Below are positions 1 through 8,709 of a DNA stretch of 63,148 nt, in pieces. The notes beneath the pieces are model-generated. The model did no database searches, was not told where the DNA came from, and saw only the letters and a list, made by a program, of their open reading frames with translations. The DNA is from Bacteroidota bacterium (GTDB lineage: Bacteria > Bacteroidota > Ignavibacteria > SZUA-365): NCBI GenBank assembly GCA_023432805.1, contig JAEYUG010000122.1:1-63148 (forward strand), in the 5' to 3' direction. The number at the start of each line of letters is the position of its first letter. The stretch's first letter is position 1. The position numbers and the translations under genes are program-made.

Positions 1-105
1 GATCCATCCCGACCCGACCCATCGCGGCCCGATCCATCCCGACCCGATCCATCCCGGCCCGATCCATCCCGGCCCGATCCATCCCGGCCCGATCCATCGC
101 GACCG
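1..105. repeat. 15-bp tandem repeat, seven units, in frame
   Basis: Seven consecutive 15-bp units (consensus gatccatcccggccc on the plus strand) start at the first base and may continue to the left. On the coding (minus) strand each unit is five codons, giving the pentapeptide GRDGS. Unit length is a multiple of three, so copy-number change would not break the frame. Differences between units are mostly synonymous (C/T in the GGC/GGT codon), with no change to the peptide in the visible copies. Confidence 0.9.
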
Positions 106-1526
106 TCGCCGTCGCCTCCGATCGATGATGCGAGCGTGCCATCGGGATTCATCGTGAGCGCCCGTGAATCCGGGTAATATCCCTCCTTCTCGAAGAACAC
201 ACCCAGCTCCTTGCCGTCCTGCGGAACCGTGAACATGAACTCGCCGGTCTCGGGATCGCTGCGCAACTGCGCCTCGATCTTGCCGGTCTTCAGATCCTGC
301 ACGTATATGTCGGCACCGACGGGATTCCCATTCTCGTCGGTCACACGCCCGATCACGCTCGCCACCTCGCTGGCGGGACGCGCCTCCGACGGCAGCTCGA
401 TCATGAAAATGTCGTTGGCGCCACGTCCACCGGGACGATCAGATGCCGAGAAGAACGCGAACTCGCCGTCGAGCGAGACCTTGTAGCCCCAGTCGTCATC
501 CGACGTGTTGATCTCCTTGCCGAGATTGACCGGCTCGCTCCACTCCGTCCACGAATTCTCGCTCAGGCGCACCGACTTGAACACATCCAGCTTGCCGAAC
601 CCTGCATGCCCGTCGCTCGAGAAATACAGCGTCTTCCCGTCGGGATGCAGAAACGCCGACCGCTCGCAGTACGGCGTGTTGATCACCGCACCGAGATTGA
701 TCGGCGCCATCCACGTGTTGCCGCGCTTGACCGCGACCCACAGATCGCTGTTGCCCGCAGCACTGCCATGAAACGACGTCCCCTTAGGCACCCGCGCACC
801 CTGGCCGCCCGGACGGTCCGACGTGAAGATCAGCGCCTTCCCGTCGGCCGTGATGAACCCGTCGCTGTCCCACGAATTGCTGTTCACCGGCACCGGGAAG
901 TGGCGGATCTGACTCCACCCGGTCGGCGTCTTCTCGAAATAATAATTGTCGCCGTTGCCCAGATGCCCGTGGAAGCCCCCGTACAGCAAGATCATCGTAC
1001 CGTCGAACGACAGCCCGTTGATCGTCTCATGCTCGTTTGTGTTGATCCGGTCGCCGAGACTCTGCGCCGGCTGCCACGCGCCGTTCTCGCGCAGCGACAC
1101 ATAAATGTCGAGCCCCCCCTGCCCGTTCTCGTCGTCGTCGCGCGCGAAATACAACCGCGACCCGTCACTCGTGACCGCAGGCTTGATCTCATTGAAGGAT
1201 GTGTTGATCGCGCTTCCCAGATTGCGGACTTCGAGGGATTGCGTCGTGCCGCGCAGCATCCCGGTGATCGTTGTGAAACGCCGCTCCATCGCGGGGAAGC
1301 GGGGCTTCCATTGATCGAAGATGTCGGCCGCCGCATTCCAGTCCTTGCGGTCGAGTGCGGGAGCAGCCAGCCGCTGCACCGCGACAAAGGCATCCTCGTT
1401 CGGGGCCCACTTGTCGGCATAGGCTGCGTAATCATCGTGATCGTCCATGTTCGCCAGGTCCTTCGACAACGAACACGCGGTGACAACCAGAGCCAGCAAC
1501 AGGGGGAGGAGGCGGAACAGACGCAT
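1..1526 (-). CDS. PD40 beta-propeller lipoprotein, 3' end off the window
   Basis: The frame stays open from an ATG at 1526 to the left edge (508 codons). The N-terminus is a lipoprotein signal with lipobox VTAC and Cys18, so the product is probably anchored in an envelope membrane. PD40/WD40-like blades are visible near residues 125-140 (YFARDDDENGQGGLDIY), 233 (IFTSDRPGGQG), 305 and 362 (SASDRPGGRGAND). A carboxypeptidase-regulatory-like segment (IGRVTDENGNP) begins near 388. In FCB bacteria this arrangement usually ends in a peptidoglycan-binding OmpA domain, which would lie beyond the window; that is inference. The visible C-terminal part is a low-complexity run of GRDGS units encoded by a 15-bp repeat. 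Function is unknown beyond a likely structural role in the envelope. Confidence 0.8.
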   Translation of the reverse strand, partial: MRLFRLLPLLLALVVTACSLSKDLANMDDHDDYAAYADKWAPNEDAFVAVQRLAAPALDRKDWNAAADIFDQWKPRFPAMERRFTTITGMLRGTTQSLEVRNLGSAINTSFNEIKPAVTSDGSRLYFARDDDENGQGGLDIYVSLRENGAWQPAQSLGDRINTNEHETINGLSFDGTMILLYGGFHGHLGNGDNYYFEKTPTGWSQIRHFPVPVNSNSWDSDGFITADGKALIFTSDRPGGQGARVPKGTSFHGSAAGNSDLWVAVKRGNTWMAPINLGAVINTPYCERSAFLHPDGKTLYFSSDGHAGFGKLDVFKSVRLSENSWTEWSEPVNLGKEINTSDDDWGYKVSLDGEFAFFSASDRPGGRGANDIFMIELPSEARPASEVASVIGRVTDENGNPVGADIYVQDLKTGKIEAQLRSDPETGEFMFTVPQDGKELGVFFEKEGYYPDSRALTMNPDGTLASSIGGDGDGRDGSGRDGSGRDGSGRDGSGRDGSGRDGSGRDG

Positions 1527-1606
1527 AAGAACCGTGCATGCATGAAATGAGGAATCCGAACCAACAAACCTACCCCCCCCGCCCCCCACAATGCAAGCCA
1601 CCCTGG

Positions 1607-1702
1607 GAGGACGGACGCCCTCGTCCGTCACAGGAGGACGGACGCCCTCGTCCGTCCAGCACCCACTGAACATCCGTCAAGAGTGGACGAGGACGTCCAC
1701 CC
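1607..1702. repeat. Cluster of three 20-bp palindromes (two class A, one class B)
   Basis: Two copies of GGACGGACG-CCCT-CGTCCGTC(C) lie at 1609-1629 and 1636-1657. One copy of the related GTGGACG-AGGA-CGTCCAC lies at 1683-1700. Each is an 8-9-bp stem with a 4-nt loop. They occupy the gap between the stop of czcA (1709) and the start of the PD40 lipoprotein (1526), both on the minus strand, so a transcript leaving czcA would form these hairpins. They may attenuate read-through, or may simply be a REP-like element; no U-tract follows them. Confidence 0.85.
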
Positions 1703-1708
1703 TCCTTT

Positions 1709-4700
1709 CTACCACCTCCTCCGCGGCGTCAACACCTTGCGCACCCGCCCCATGAACGACAGCGACGGATCCACCCGCACCTCGACCCACGCATACAAAG
1801 ACGGCAGCACCAGCAACGTCAGCAGCGTCGACGTGATCAGTCCCCCGATCACCACCGTCGCCAGCGGCCTCTGCACTTCACTGCCCTGCGACGTGTTCAG
1901 CGCCATGGGAATGAAACCCAGCGACGCCACCAGCGCAGTCATCAAGACAGGACGCAGCCGGTCCACCGCACCATCCACCACCGAACGCGTGATATCCTCC
2001 CCGCGGGCACGCAGATGATTGATGTGCTCGACCAGCACCACGCCGTTGAGCACCGCCACACCGAACAGCGCGATGAATCCGATCGCACTCGTCACCGAGA
2101 TGTTCAGATCCCGCACGAACAGCGCGATCAATCCCCCGCTCATCGCGAACGGCAGATTGATCAGAATCAGCACCGAATTCCGCAGATTGCCGAACATCGC
2201 GAACAGCAGCAGATAGATGATCAGCAGCGCCATCGGCACCACCAGAAACAAGCGCCCCATCGCCCGCTGCTGATTCTCGAACTGCCCGCCGTACTCGAGA
2301 AAATATCCCGCCTGCAACGGCACTGACCTCGTGATCGTCTGCTCGAGCTCCGCCACATAACTACCGACATCGCGGCCCGCGAGATTGATCCCGACCACCA
2401 CCCGCCGCTGCCCGTGCTCGCGGCTGATTTGGACGGGACCCTCGACCGGCTCGATGCGCGCAATCTGCGCGAGCGGTACCGATCCCCCGCCCGGCAACGA
2501 CACGAGAATCGAGCGGATCGCTTCGACCGTTGCCCTGCTCTCCCCCTCGTAGCGCACCAGCACATCGAAGCGCCGCGTCCCCTCGAACAACTCCGTCGCC
2601 GTCTTGCCGCCGACCGCGATCTCGATCACCTCCTGCACATCCGCGATGGCGAGACCGTAGCGCGCGATCGCCGAGCGGTCGATCGCAATGTCCAGATACG
2701 TCTGTCCGCTCACCTGCTCGACCATCGCATTGTCGACCCCCGCGATCCCCGCAGCCGCACGCTGAATCTGCGCCGCCGTGCGCGTGAGCACCTCGAAATC
2801 CTCGCCGAACACCTTCACCGCCACATCACTCTTCACGCCCGCCACCAACTCGTCGACCCGCATCGCGATCGGCTGCGTGAAATTCGCCGTGATCGCCGGT
2901 TCCCGGTCCGTGATCTTCCGCATCTCGTCGATGATCTTCTCCTTCGTCATCCCCTCGCGCCACTCGCTGCGCGGCTTGAGCATCACGAAACAATCCGTCT
3001 CGTGCACCCCCATGTAATCGTTGGCCAGATCCGGTCGCCCCGTCTTGAACACCGCCGTGCGCACTTCGGGAATCGCCGCGATCTTCCCCTCCAGCTCCGT
3101 CCCGCGCGCCACACTCTCCGACAGAGCCACGCTCGGAAGCCTCCGCACCTCGATCAGCACCGATCCCTCGTCCAGCTCCGTCAGGAACTCCGTCCCCATC
3201 AGCGGCACCAGCGCCAGCGAAACCACCAGCACCACGATCGCGGCGAAGGACGTCTTCCCCACGTGCTCGATCGACCACTCCAGCGCCCTGCGGTACCGCG
3301 GCGTCAGCCAGCGGATCACGACGTTTTCCTTCACATCCCCCTTCACCTTCAACATCCACGAGGCCATCACCGGCACGAACGTGAATGCAAGAATAAGAGA
3401 TCCGAATATCGCGAATCCCACCGCATACGCCATCGGCGCGAACATCTTCCCCTCCATCCCCTCGAAGGTCAGGATCGGCACATACACCATCAGGATGATC
3501 AGCACCCCGAACGTGATCGGCCGCGCGACCTCCCTGGCGCTCTCGGCGATCACCTCGCTGCGCGTCTTCGCCCCGTCGCGGTTGCGCGAGAGCGACCGCA
3601 CGAAATTGTCGACCAGCACCACCGCGCCGTCGACGATCATGCCGAAGTCGAGCGCGCCCAGACTCATCAGGTTCGCCGACAGACCCAGCCGGTCCATCCC
3701 GATGAACGTGAACAGCATCGAGAGGGGAATCACCAGCGCGACGATCACCGCCGCACGCCAGTTGCCGAGAAAGAAGAACAGCACGGCGATGACGAGGATG
3801 CCTCCCTCGATGAGATTCGTCTCCACAGTGCGGATGGTGTTGCCGACAAGCTCCGTCTGATCATAGAACGAGCGCACCGCAACCCCCGGGGGAAGCGACC
3901 GGTTGACCTCCTCCACCTTCTCCTTGACACGATTGATCACCGTGCGGCTGTTCTGTCCGCGCAGCATCATCACGATGCCGGTCACCACCTCGCCCTGCCC
4001 GTCCTTCGTCACCGCACCCGCGCGCGTTTCCGGTCCGAGCGTCACCGCCGCCACATGCCGCACGAGCACGGGCACCCCGCCCTCACTGCGCACGACGATG
4101 TCGCCGATGTCGTCGGCACTCGCGGCCAGACCGAGACCTCGGATGATGAAGCTCTCCCCGTTGTGCTCGAGAAAATTGCCGCCGCTGACGGAATTGTTCC
4201 GTTCGATCGCCGTGAACACCTCGCCGAGCGTGAGTCCGTATGCATCGAGCTTCTTCGGATCCACCAGCACCTGGTGCTGCTTGACGAATCCCCCGAAGCT
4301 GTTCACCTCGGTCACACCTGGGATGGTCTTGAGCTGCGGCTTGACCAGCCATTCCTGAATCGTGCGCAGCTCCATCGGCGAGTAGCCCTCGCCCTCGACC
4401 ACGTACTGGTAGATCTCGCCGAGCGCGGAGGAAATGGGACCCAGCATCGGCTGCGCCACACCCGCGGGCAGTTCGCTGCGGATGTTCGAGAGCCGCTCGC
4501 TCAACAGCTGCCGCGCGAAGTACACGTCGACACGATCCTTGAACACCACCGTCACCACACTCAGTCCGTACTTGGAGATCGAACGCACGATCTCCACGTC
4601 GGGCAATCCGTTCATCGCGTTCTCGATCGGAAAGGTCACCAGACGTTCGACCTCGAGCGGCGAGAGATTCGTCGCCTCGGTGATCACCTGCACCTGATTG

Positions 4701-4831
4701 TTCGTCACGTCGGGAAACGCGTCGATCGGAATATGCTGCAGCGAGTACACGCCGAGCACCACGATCGTCAGCACGAAGCCCAGCACGAACAGCCGGTTCT
4801 TCAGCACGAAGTCGATGATGCGACCGCTCAT
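1709..4831 (-). CDS. czcA: CzcA-type heavy-metal efflux RND transporter
   Basis: This 1040-residue inner-membrane proton/metal antiporter has the usual length of the HME-RND family. The start is set at MSGRIIDF (4831), one base after the stop of the adaptor gene, with GAGGAA just upstream; a longer frame exists but would run through czcB. The N-terminal transmembrane helix is followed by IDAFPDVTN, typical of CzcA/CusA. The proton-relay segment in TM4 reads SLGALDFGMIVDGAVVLVDN, with acidic residues at 395, 401 and 408. It resembles CzcA (divalent Zn/Co/Cd) more than CusA (Cu/Ag), but CzcA has Glu where this protein has Asp408. It should form the tripartite pump with the two genes upstream. 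Metal specificity cannot be fixed from sequence alone. Confidence 0.92.
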   Translation of the reverse strand: MSGRIIDFVLKNRLFVLGFVLTIVVLGVYSLQHIPIDAFPDVTNNQVQVITEATNLSPLEVERLVTFPIENAMNGLPDVEIVRSISKYGLSVVTVVFKDRVDVYFARQLLSERLSNIRSELPAGVAQPMLGPISSALGEIYQYVVEGEGYSPMELRTIQEWLVKPQLKTIPGVTEVNSFGGFVKQHQVLVDPKKLDAYGLTLGEVFTAIERNNSVSGGNFLEHNGESFIIRGLGLAASADDIGDIVVRSEGGVPVLVRHVAAVTLGPETRAGAVTKDGQGEVVTGIVMMLRGQNSRTVINRVKEKVEEVNRSLPPGVAVRSFYDQTELVGNTIRTVETNLIEGGILVIAVLFFFLGNWRAAVIVALVIPLSMLFTFIGMDRLGLSANLMSLGALDFGMIVDGAVVLVDNFVRSLSRNRDGAKTRSEVIAESAREVARPITFGVLIILMVYVPILTFEGMEGKMFAPMAYAVGFAIFGSLILAFTFVPVMASWMLKVKGDVKENVVIRWLTPRYRRALEWSIEHVGKTSFAAIVVLVVSLALVPLMGTEFLTELDEGSVLIEVRRLPSVALSESVARGTELEGKIAAIPEVRTAVFKTGRPDLANDYMGVHETDCFVMLKPRSEWREGMTKEKIIDEMRKITDREPAITANFTQPIAMRVDELVAGVKSDVAVKVFGEDFEVLTRTAAQIQRAAAGIAGVDNAMVEQVSGQTYLDIAIDRSAIARYGLAIADVQEVIEIAVGGKTATELFEGTRRFDVLVRYEGESRATVEAIRSILVSLPGGGSVPLAQIARIEPVEGPVQISREHGQRRVVVGINLAGRDVGSYVAELEQTITRSVPLQAGYFLEYGGQFENQQRAMGRLFLVVPMALLIIYLLLFAMFGNLRNSVLILINLPFAMSGGLIALFVRDLNISVTSAIGFIALFGVAVLNGVVLVEHINHLRARGEDITRSVVDGAVDRLRPVLMTALVASLGFIPMALNTSQGSEVQRPLATVVIGGLITSTLLTLLVLPSLYAWVEVRVDPSLSFMGRVRKVLTPRRRW

Positions 4832-4832
4832 G

Positions 4833-6206
4833 TCATTCCTCTTCGCCGACCAGCTTGAGCTGGCTCTTGAGCTGGAACACCCCCTTCGACACCACCTGCT
4901 CGCCGCGCGCGACACCGGAGCGGATCTCCATCCGGTCGTCGAACGACATGCCCGTCTCGACCCGGCGGTACACATACGAACTGTCGCTCGCACGCACGAA
5001 CACGTAGGTATCCGAACCATCATAGGCGATCGCGTCGAGCGGCACATGCAGCACCCGCGCCGGCGTCTCGGTGCGGATCGCAAGCCGGCCCTGCTGATTG
5101 GGCCGCAACTTCCCCCCGCTGTTTGCGACCGTGCAGTACACGGCCAGCGCACCGGTCTTCGCGTCGAGCGTTGCCGCCAGCGTGCTCACCTTCCCCTCGA
5201 AACGCGCATCCGGCCAGGCATTCGTCGTGAACACCGCTCCCTGACCGGCACGCACCGACGAGAGATCATGCTCGAACACATTGCCTTCGACCGTCACCGA
5301 TGCCAGCGCGATCAGTTCGAAGAGCCGGCTGCCGGAAGTCACATGCTGTCCGATCGCCGCGTCGCGCATGCTGACCACACCCGCGATCGGCGCGCGCAGC
5401 TTCAGTACGGGACGCCCACCCTGCTCCAGCGCCGCGATGTCGTCGTCGGAGAGTCCCGCTGCCAGCAGCGTCATCCGCGCGGCATGCGCCGAGGCCTGTG
5501 CGGAGGTCATCGCATTGCGCGCGGCGAGCAGCTGCTTTTCGCTCGTCACCTGGCCGTCGTGCAGACCGCGGACCCGCTCGTACTCGGCCGAGGCGGTGAG
5601 GGACTCACTCTGCGCCCGGACATGCTCGGCCCCCATCTCCCCGAGTTCCATGCTTTCGAGCGTGGCCAGCACCGCGCCCTTCGCGACCCGGTCTCCCTGC
5701 GCGACCAGCACCGACGCGAGCCGTCCATCGATCAGCGGCGAGACCATGGCGATCATGTCGGGATCAGAGATGACGGAAGCCGGAACGGAAATCGTACGTC
5801 GCACCTCGCTCTCGTCGACAGGAGCCACCGCGACCTCGATCGCACCGCGCAGCTGTTGCGGAAGCACCAGCACCGTCGCCTCCGGTGCAGCCGCCTTCGG
5901 CGTCTCGACCACCTTCGGCGCCTCCCCCCCGCAGCCCACCAACAACACCAGGAGTACGGCCACCCCCGCTGGGAGGACGGACGCCCCCGTCCGTCTCGGG
6001 AGGACGGACGCCCTCGTCCGTCCTTCACCCCCTCCACCCCCGTCAACACCACCGCACCATCCATCACTGGTGGACGAGGACGTCCACCGACCTTTCCTGG
6101 TGGACGAGGACGTCCACCGACCGTTCCTGGTGGACGAGGACGTCCACCGACCGTTCTTGGTGGACGAGGACGTCCACCGACCGTTCCACCGACCGTTCCT
6201 TTTCAT
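4833..6206 (-). CDS. czcB: CzcB-type periplasmic adaptor with repeat-encoded N-terminal extension
   Basis: The product is a membrane-fusion protein linking the RND pump to the TolC-like channel. The mature part contains a barrel-sandwich/lipoyl segment (SPLIDGRLASVLVAQGDRV), an alpha-hairpin, and a second half-motif (LKLRAPIAGVVSMRDAAIG). The ATG at 6206 overlaps the czcC stop (ATGA) and has GGAGG eight bases upstream, so it is the best initiation signal. From there 81 codons pass through palindromic repeats before a hydrophobic lipobox segment (AVLLVLLVGC). An alternative start is the GTG at 5963, giving 376 residues, but that signal peptide would lack Lys/Arg. My reading is that repeats inserted between the MKR n-region and the hydrophobic core. 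Which start is used is unresolved; the adaptor assignment is secure. Confidence 0.88.
   Translation of the reverse strand: MKRNGRWNGRWTSSSTKNGRWTSSSTRNGRWTSSSTRKGRWTSSSTSDGWCGGVDGGGGGEGRTRASVLPRRTGASVLPAGVAVLLVLLVGCGGEAPKVVETPKAAAPEATVLVLPQQLRGAIEVAVAPVDESEVRRTISVPASVISDPDMIAMVSPLIDGRLASVLVAQGDRVAKGAVLATLESMELGEMGAEHVRAQSESLTASAEYERVRGLHDGQVTSEKQLLAARNAMTSAQASAHAARMTLLAAGLSDDDIAALEQGGRPVLKLRAPIAGVVSMRDAAIGQHVTSGSRLFELIALASVTVEGNVFEHDLSSVRAGQGAVFTTNAWPDARFEGKVSTLAATLDAKTGALAVYCTVANSGGKLRPNQQGRLAIRTETPARVLHVPLDAIAYDGSDTYVFVRASDSSYVYRRVETGMSFDDRMEIRSGVARGEQVVSKGVFQLKSQLKLVGEEE
5972..6200. repeat. Palindrome array: two class A plus four class B copies at 30-bp period
   Basis: Class A palindromes lie at 5975-5995 (with one loop change, CCCC) and 6002-6023. 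Four class B palindromes (GGTGGACGAGGACGTCCACC) lie at 6069-6088, 6099-6118, 6129-6148 and 6159-6178, exactly 30 bp apart. The spacer between class B copies is GACC(T/G)TTC(C/T)T. At 10 codons per period the array stays in frame and encodes WTSSST-(R/K)-(K/N)-GR repeats at the start of czcB. Confidence 0.9.
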
Positions 6207-7420
6207 TTCACCACCTCCATACCCGTCGCCAATTCATATTCCGCCACCGCCGCATACCCCTCTGCGAGCGCGTCATGATACCCCAGCATGATCTCCAGCG
6301 CCCCCCGCTGCGCCTCGATGAACTCGATGTACGAAACCTCCCCCGCCTCATACCCCAGCTTCGCAGCCCGCATCGCCTCCTCCGCCTCCCGCAGAATCCC
6401 GTTCGAATACGCGGCCACCGTCGCTTCAGCGGAGCGCACTCCCGCCTCCGCCGACACCACCCGGGCACGCAGCTCCAACTCCAGCGCCCGCAGACGCGCC
6501 TTCGATTCCATCGCCAGTCCGGCCCGTTCCTCCCCCCGGCCTCGTTCCCCGAGCATGAACCACAGCGGCACCCGGGCCGTTAGCTCCGCGCCCCAGAACA
6601 TCCCCATCGAGGGAATCTCCTGGCGGAACACCCCGGCAGTGAATCCCGGCAGATACTCCATCCAGCCCCGTGCCCTGTCGCCGTCATACCCGTCGAACTC
6701 CGCCCGCGCCTCCCGCAGCAAGGGATGCGCGTCCAGCGGCACCGCGGCAAACTCCACCCGCGCGGGAGGATCCAGCGCGACACCCGGCGCCAGCAGAGCA
6801 TCCACCGGACGACCCACCGCAGACGACAACCGTGCGAGTGCGAGCGCACGATCCCGCTGACCCCGGCTCTCGGCCGCGGCAGCCGATGCGGCCGACGCCG
6901 TGGCACGCAGCACCTCGAGGCGCGTCCCCTCGCCTGCCTCCGTGCGTCGCTGCGCCTTCTGCGCGAACTCCTGCGCGAGCGCGGACGCCTCGCGCAGCAT
7001 CGACAACCGATGCTCCGCCGCGTAGAACGCCCCCCACGCCGCGATCACTTCCGCGCGCACCGCGAGGCGCACTGCCTCAGCGCGTGCCCGTGCCGCGGCC
7101 GCAAACCGCCCCTGCACCGTGGCCCGCGAGCCCGTCAGCAGCGGCACATCGAACTCCTGCGACAGCCCATAGTAACGCATCCCCCCGTCGCCGAAGGATC
7201 CGGCAGTGGGAATCTCCTCCTCATGCACATACAGCTCGGGCGAGGACGGAGACCACGCCTGCAGCGTCCGTCCCTCTTCCGCGCGCACGCGTCCCGCAGC
7301 CGCTTCCAGCGCGGGATGCGCACGAAGGGCTTCCTCGATCAGTGCCGGCAACGACGCCGGCTGGCCGTGCAGGGAGCCTGCACACAGGAGCAGCAGAAGC
7401 AGTACAGCGTGCCGCTTCAT
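6203..7420 (-). CDS. czcC: TolC/CzcC-family outer-membrane efflux protein
   Basis: This 405-residue protein has a Sec signal peptide (MKRHAVLLLLLL...SLHGQ) and the two helical-barrel repeats of the outer-membrane efflux family. Signatures include LIEEALRAHPALEAAAGRVR near the mature N-terminus and LGYEAGEVSYIEFIEAQRGA near the C-terminus. It should be the outer-membrane exit duct of the CzcABC pump. Its start overlaps the stop of the DUF2231 gene and its stop overlaps the czcB ATG, indicating translational coupling in one operon. The last codons (GAGGTGGTGAAATGA) double as the czcB ribosome-binding site. Confidence 0.9.
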   Translation of the reverse strand: MKRHAVLLLLLLCAGSLHGQPASLPALIEEALRAHPALEAAAGRVRAEEGRTLQAWSPSSPELYVHEEEIPTAGSFGDGGMRYYGLSQEFDVPLLTGSRATVQGRFAAAARARAEAVRLAVRAEVIAAWGAFYAAEHRLSMLREASALAQEFAQKAQRRTEAGEGTRLEVLRATASAASAAAAESRGQRDRALALARLSSAVGRPVDALLAPGVALDPPARVEFAAVPLDAHPLLREARAEFDGYDGDRARGWMEYLPGFTAGVFRQEIPSMGMFWGAELTARVPLWFMLGERGRGEERAGLAMESKARLRALELELRARVVSAEAGVRSAEATVAAYSNGILREAEEAMRAAKLGYEAGEVSYIEFIEAQRGALEIMLGYHDALAEGYAAVAEYELATGMEVVK

Positions 7421-7884
7421 TCCTCTTCCTCACCTTGATTGATCATCTTCACCACTGTGGATCCGGTCGTGCCGGCTGCATACTCACGAACGAGCCCGCC
7501 TCCCGTGTGGCCCGTGTAGAGCACCACAGCCAGTACCAGCAGTCCCGCTGCACGCAACATATGCACCAGCACCGCACGGCGCCAGACGTACTCCGCCACG
7601 AGACGCAGCACCGCGTAGGCGAGCGCGCTCCACGCGGCGATGCGACCCAACTCTTCGTGGGCCTCGAGTGCACGTTCGATGCCGACAATGTTCTCGGCGG
7701 CGTGCTCGGCCCAGCCGCCCGACAGCATCGCGGCAACGGCGCCGAGGGCTCCGGCGACGATGAGCAGCACGGCTGCGAGACGGACACGTTCGCCGAAGCG
7801 GAACACGCCCGCAGCGTCCAGCAGCACACCGGCTGCCAGCAGGGCGATGGGGAAATGGACAATCATGGGATGCAGGTCGGGCAT
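7417..7884 (-). CDS. DUF2231 membrane protein leading the efflux operon
   Basis: The N-terminus MPDLHPMIVHFPIALL is the hallmark of DUF2231. These are small inner-membrane proteins with about four transmembrane helices and no settled function, often near metal or redox genes. I chose the ATG at 7884 because GGAG lies 6-7 bases upstream and family members begin here. An ATG at 7911 would add nine residues. Four hydrophobic stretches span the 155 residues, with a long soluble loop (IVGIERALEAHEELGRI) between the second and third. It is the first gene of a four-gene minus-strand operon with czcCBA, so a link to metal handling is inferred from context. Confidence 0.8.
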   Translation of the reverse strand: MPDLHPMIVHFPIALLAAGVLLDAAGVFRFGERVRLAAVLLIVAGALGAVAAMLSGGWAEHAAENIVGIERALEAHEELGRIAAWSALAYAVLRLVAEYVWRRAVLVHMLRAAGLLVLAVVLYTGHTGGGLVREYAAGTTGSTVVKMINQGEEEE

Positions 7885-7961
7885 GTCGGTCTCCGTGCGG
7901 ATGTGTGTCACATGAACCCCTGCAATCTACGCGGCGAAGATTGGAGCATTCTGTGAGACGC

Positions 7962-7977
7962 ATGAGAAAGCTCTCAT
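7962..7977. promoter_or_regulatory. Perfect palindrome in the divergent promoter region
   Basis: ATGAGA-AAGC-TCTCAT is a perfect 6-bp inverted repeat. It is centred between the DUF2231-czcCBA operon (minus) and the regulator/kinase pair (plus). Half-site-like GTGAGA and TTGAGAA motifs lie close by (7953-7958 and 7991-7997). OmpR-type regulators commonly bind repeated half-sites in such gaps, so this is a candidate operator for the adjacent regulator. That is inferred from position and symmetry only. Confidence 0.5.
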
Positions 7978-8025
7978 CTGCGCTGCATCCCTTGAGAAGG
8001 CGGCGGGCATGCGATAGATTGGTGC

Positions 8026-8709
8026 ATGCGCATTCTGGTGATCGAAGATGAACAGCGGCTGACCGACGTGCTCAGACAGGGACTCGGCGAGGAAGGCTAT
8101 GCCGTGGATTGTGCGCGCGACGGGGAGGCGGGACTCGAAGCCGCTCGGACGACCGAGTACGACTGCATCCTTCTCGACTGGCGCCTTCCGCGCCGCAGCG
8201 GCATCGACGTGCTGCGCACGCTGCGCGCCGAGGCGCAGGCCGTGCCCGTGCTCATGCTCACGGCACGTGAAAGCGTCGCCGACAGGGTCGAGGGACTCGA
8301 TGCCGGCGCCGATGACTACCTCGTGAAGCCCTTCGCCTTCGAGGAGCTGCTCGCCCGCATCCGCGCCCTGCTGCGGCGCGGTCACGGCGATGCGGCGACC
8401 GTGCTTGCGATCGACGATCTGACAGTGGATCCCGTCACACGCAGCGTGCGGCGCGGCGAGGCGGCCTTGCAGCTCAGCGCACGCGAGTACGCCCTGCTCG
8501 AGTACTTCCTGCGCAACATCAACCGCGTGCTCTCGCGCACCGTCATCGCCGAACATGTCTGGGAACTTCCCTACGCAGTCAACACCAACATCATCGACGT
8601 CTACGTGCGCTACCTGCGCGAGAAGCTCGATATCGGATCCCGCCGTCCGCTGATCCACACCGTGCGGGGCACAGGCTACGTCATGCGGGTGGACGATGCG
8701 GCTGCCTGA
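8026..8709 (+). CDS. OmpR-family response regulator (metal-responsive type)
   Basis: The 227-residue protein has a receiver domain (residues 1-118) with acidic pocket E7/D8, phospho-acceptor D51 (CILLDWRLPRRSG) and conserved K101 (DDYLVKPF). A winged-helix DNA-binding domain spans about 130-225 and ends with RGTGYVMRVDD. Architecture and partner resemble CusR/CzcR regulators of metal efflux. It diverges from the czcCBA operon and its 3' end overlaps the kinase gene by 14 bases, so the two are co-translated. The natural prediction is that it activates czcCBA, probably through the palindrome at 7962-7977. Confidence 0.92.
   Translation: MRILVIEDEQRLTDVLRQGLGEEGYAVDCARDGEAGLEAARTTEYDCILLDWRLPRRSGIDVLRTLRAEAQAVPVLMLTARESVADRVEGLDAGADDYLVKPFAFEELLARIRALLRRGHGDAATVLAIDDLTVDPVTRSVRRGEAALQLSAREYALLEYFLRNINRVLSRTVIAEHVWELPYAVNTNIIDVYVRYLREKLDIGSRRPLIHTVRGTGYVMRVDDAAA

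Noticed and set aside
2414..4858. 814-codon open frame on the plus strand opposite czcA
   Set aside because: It is the antisense shadow of a high-GC gene; its composition is Arg/His/Asp-rich with no domain, while the minus strand encodes a complete RND pump.
6069..6178. Four repeats at exact 30-bp spacing, which resemble a small CRISPR array
   Set aside because: The spacers are only about 10 bp and nearly identical, and there are no cas genes; it is a tandem palindrome array.
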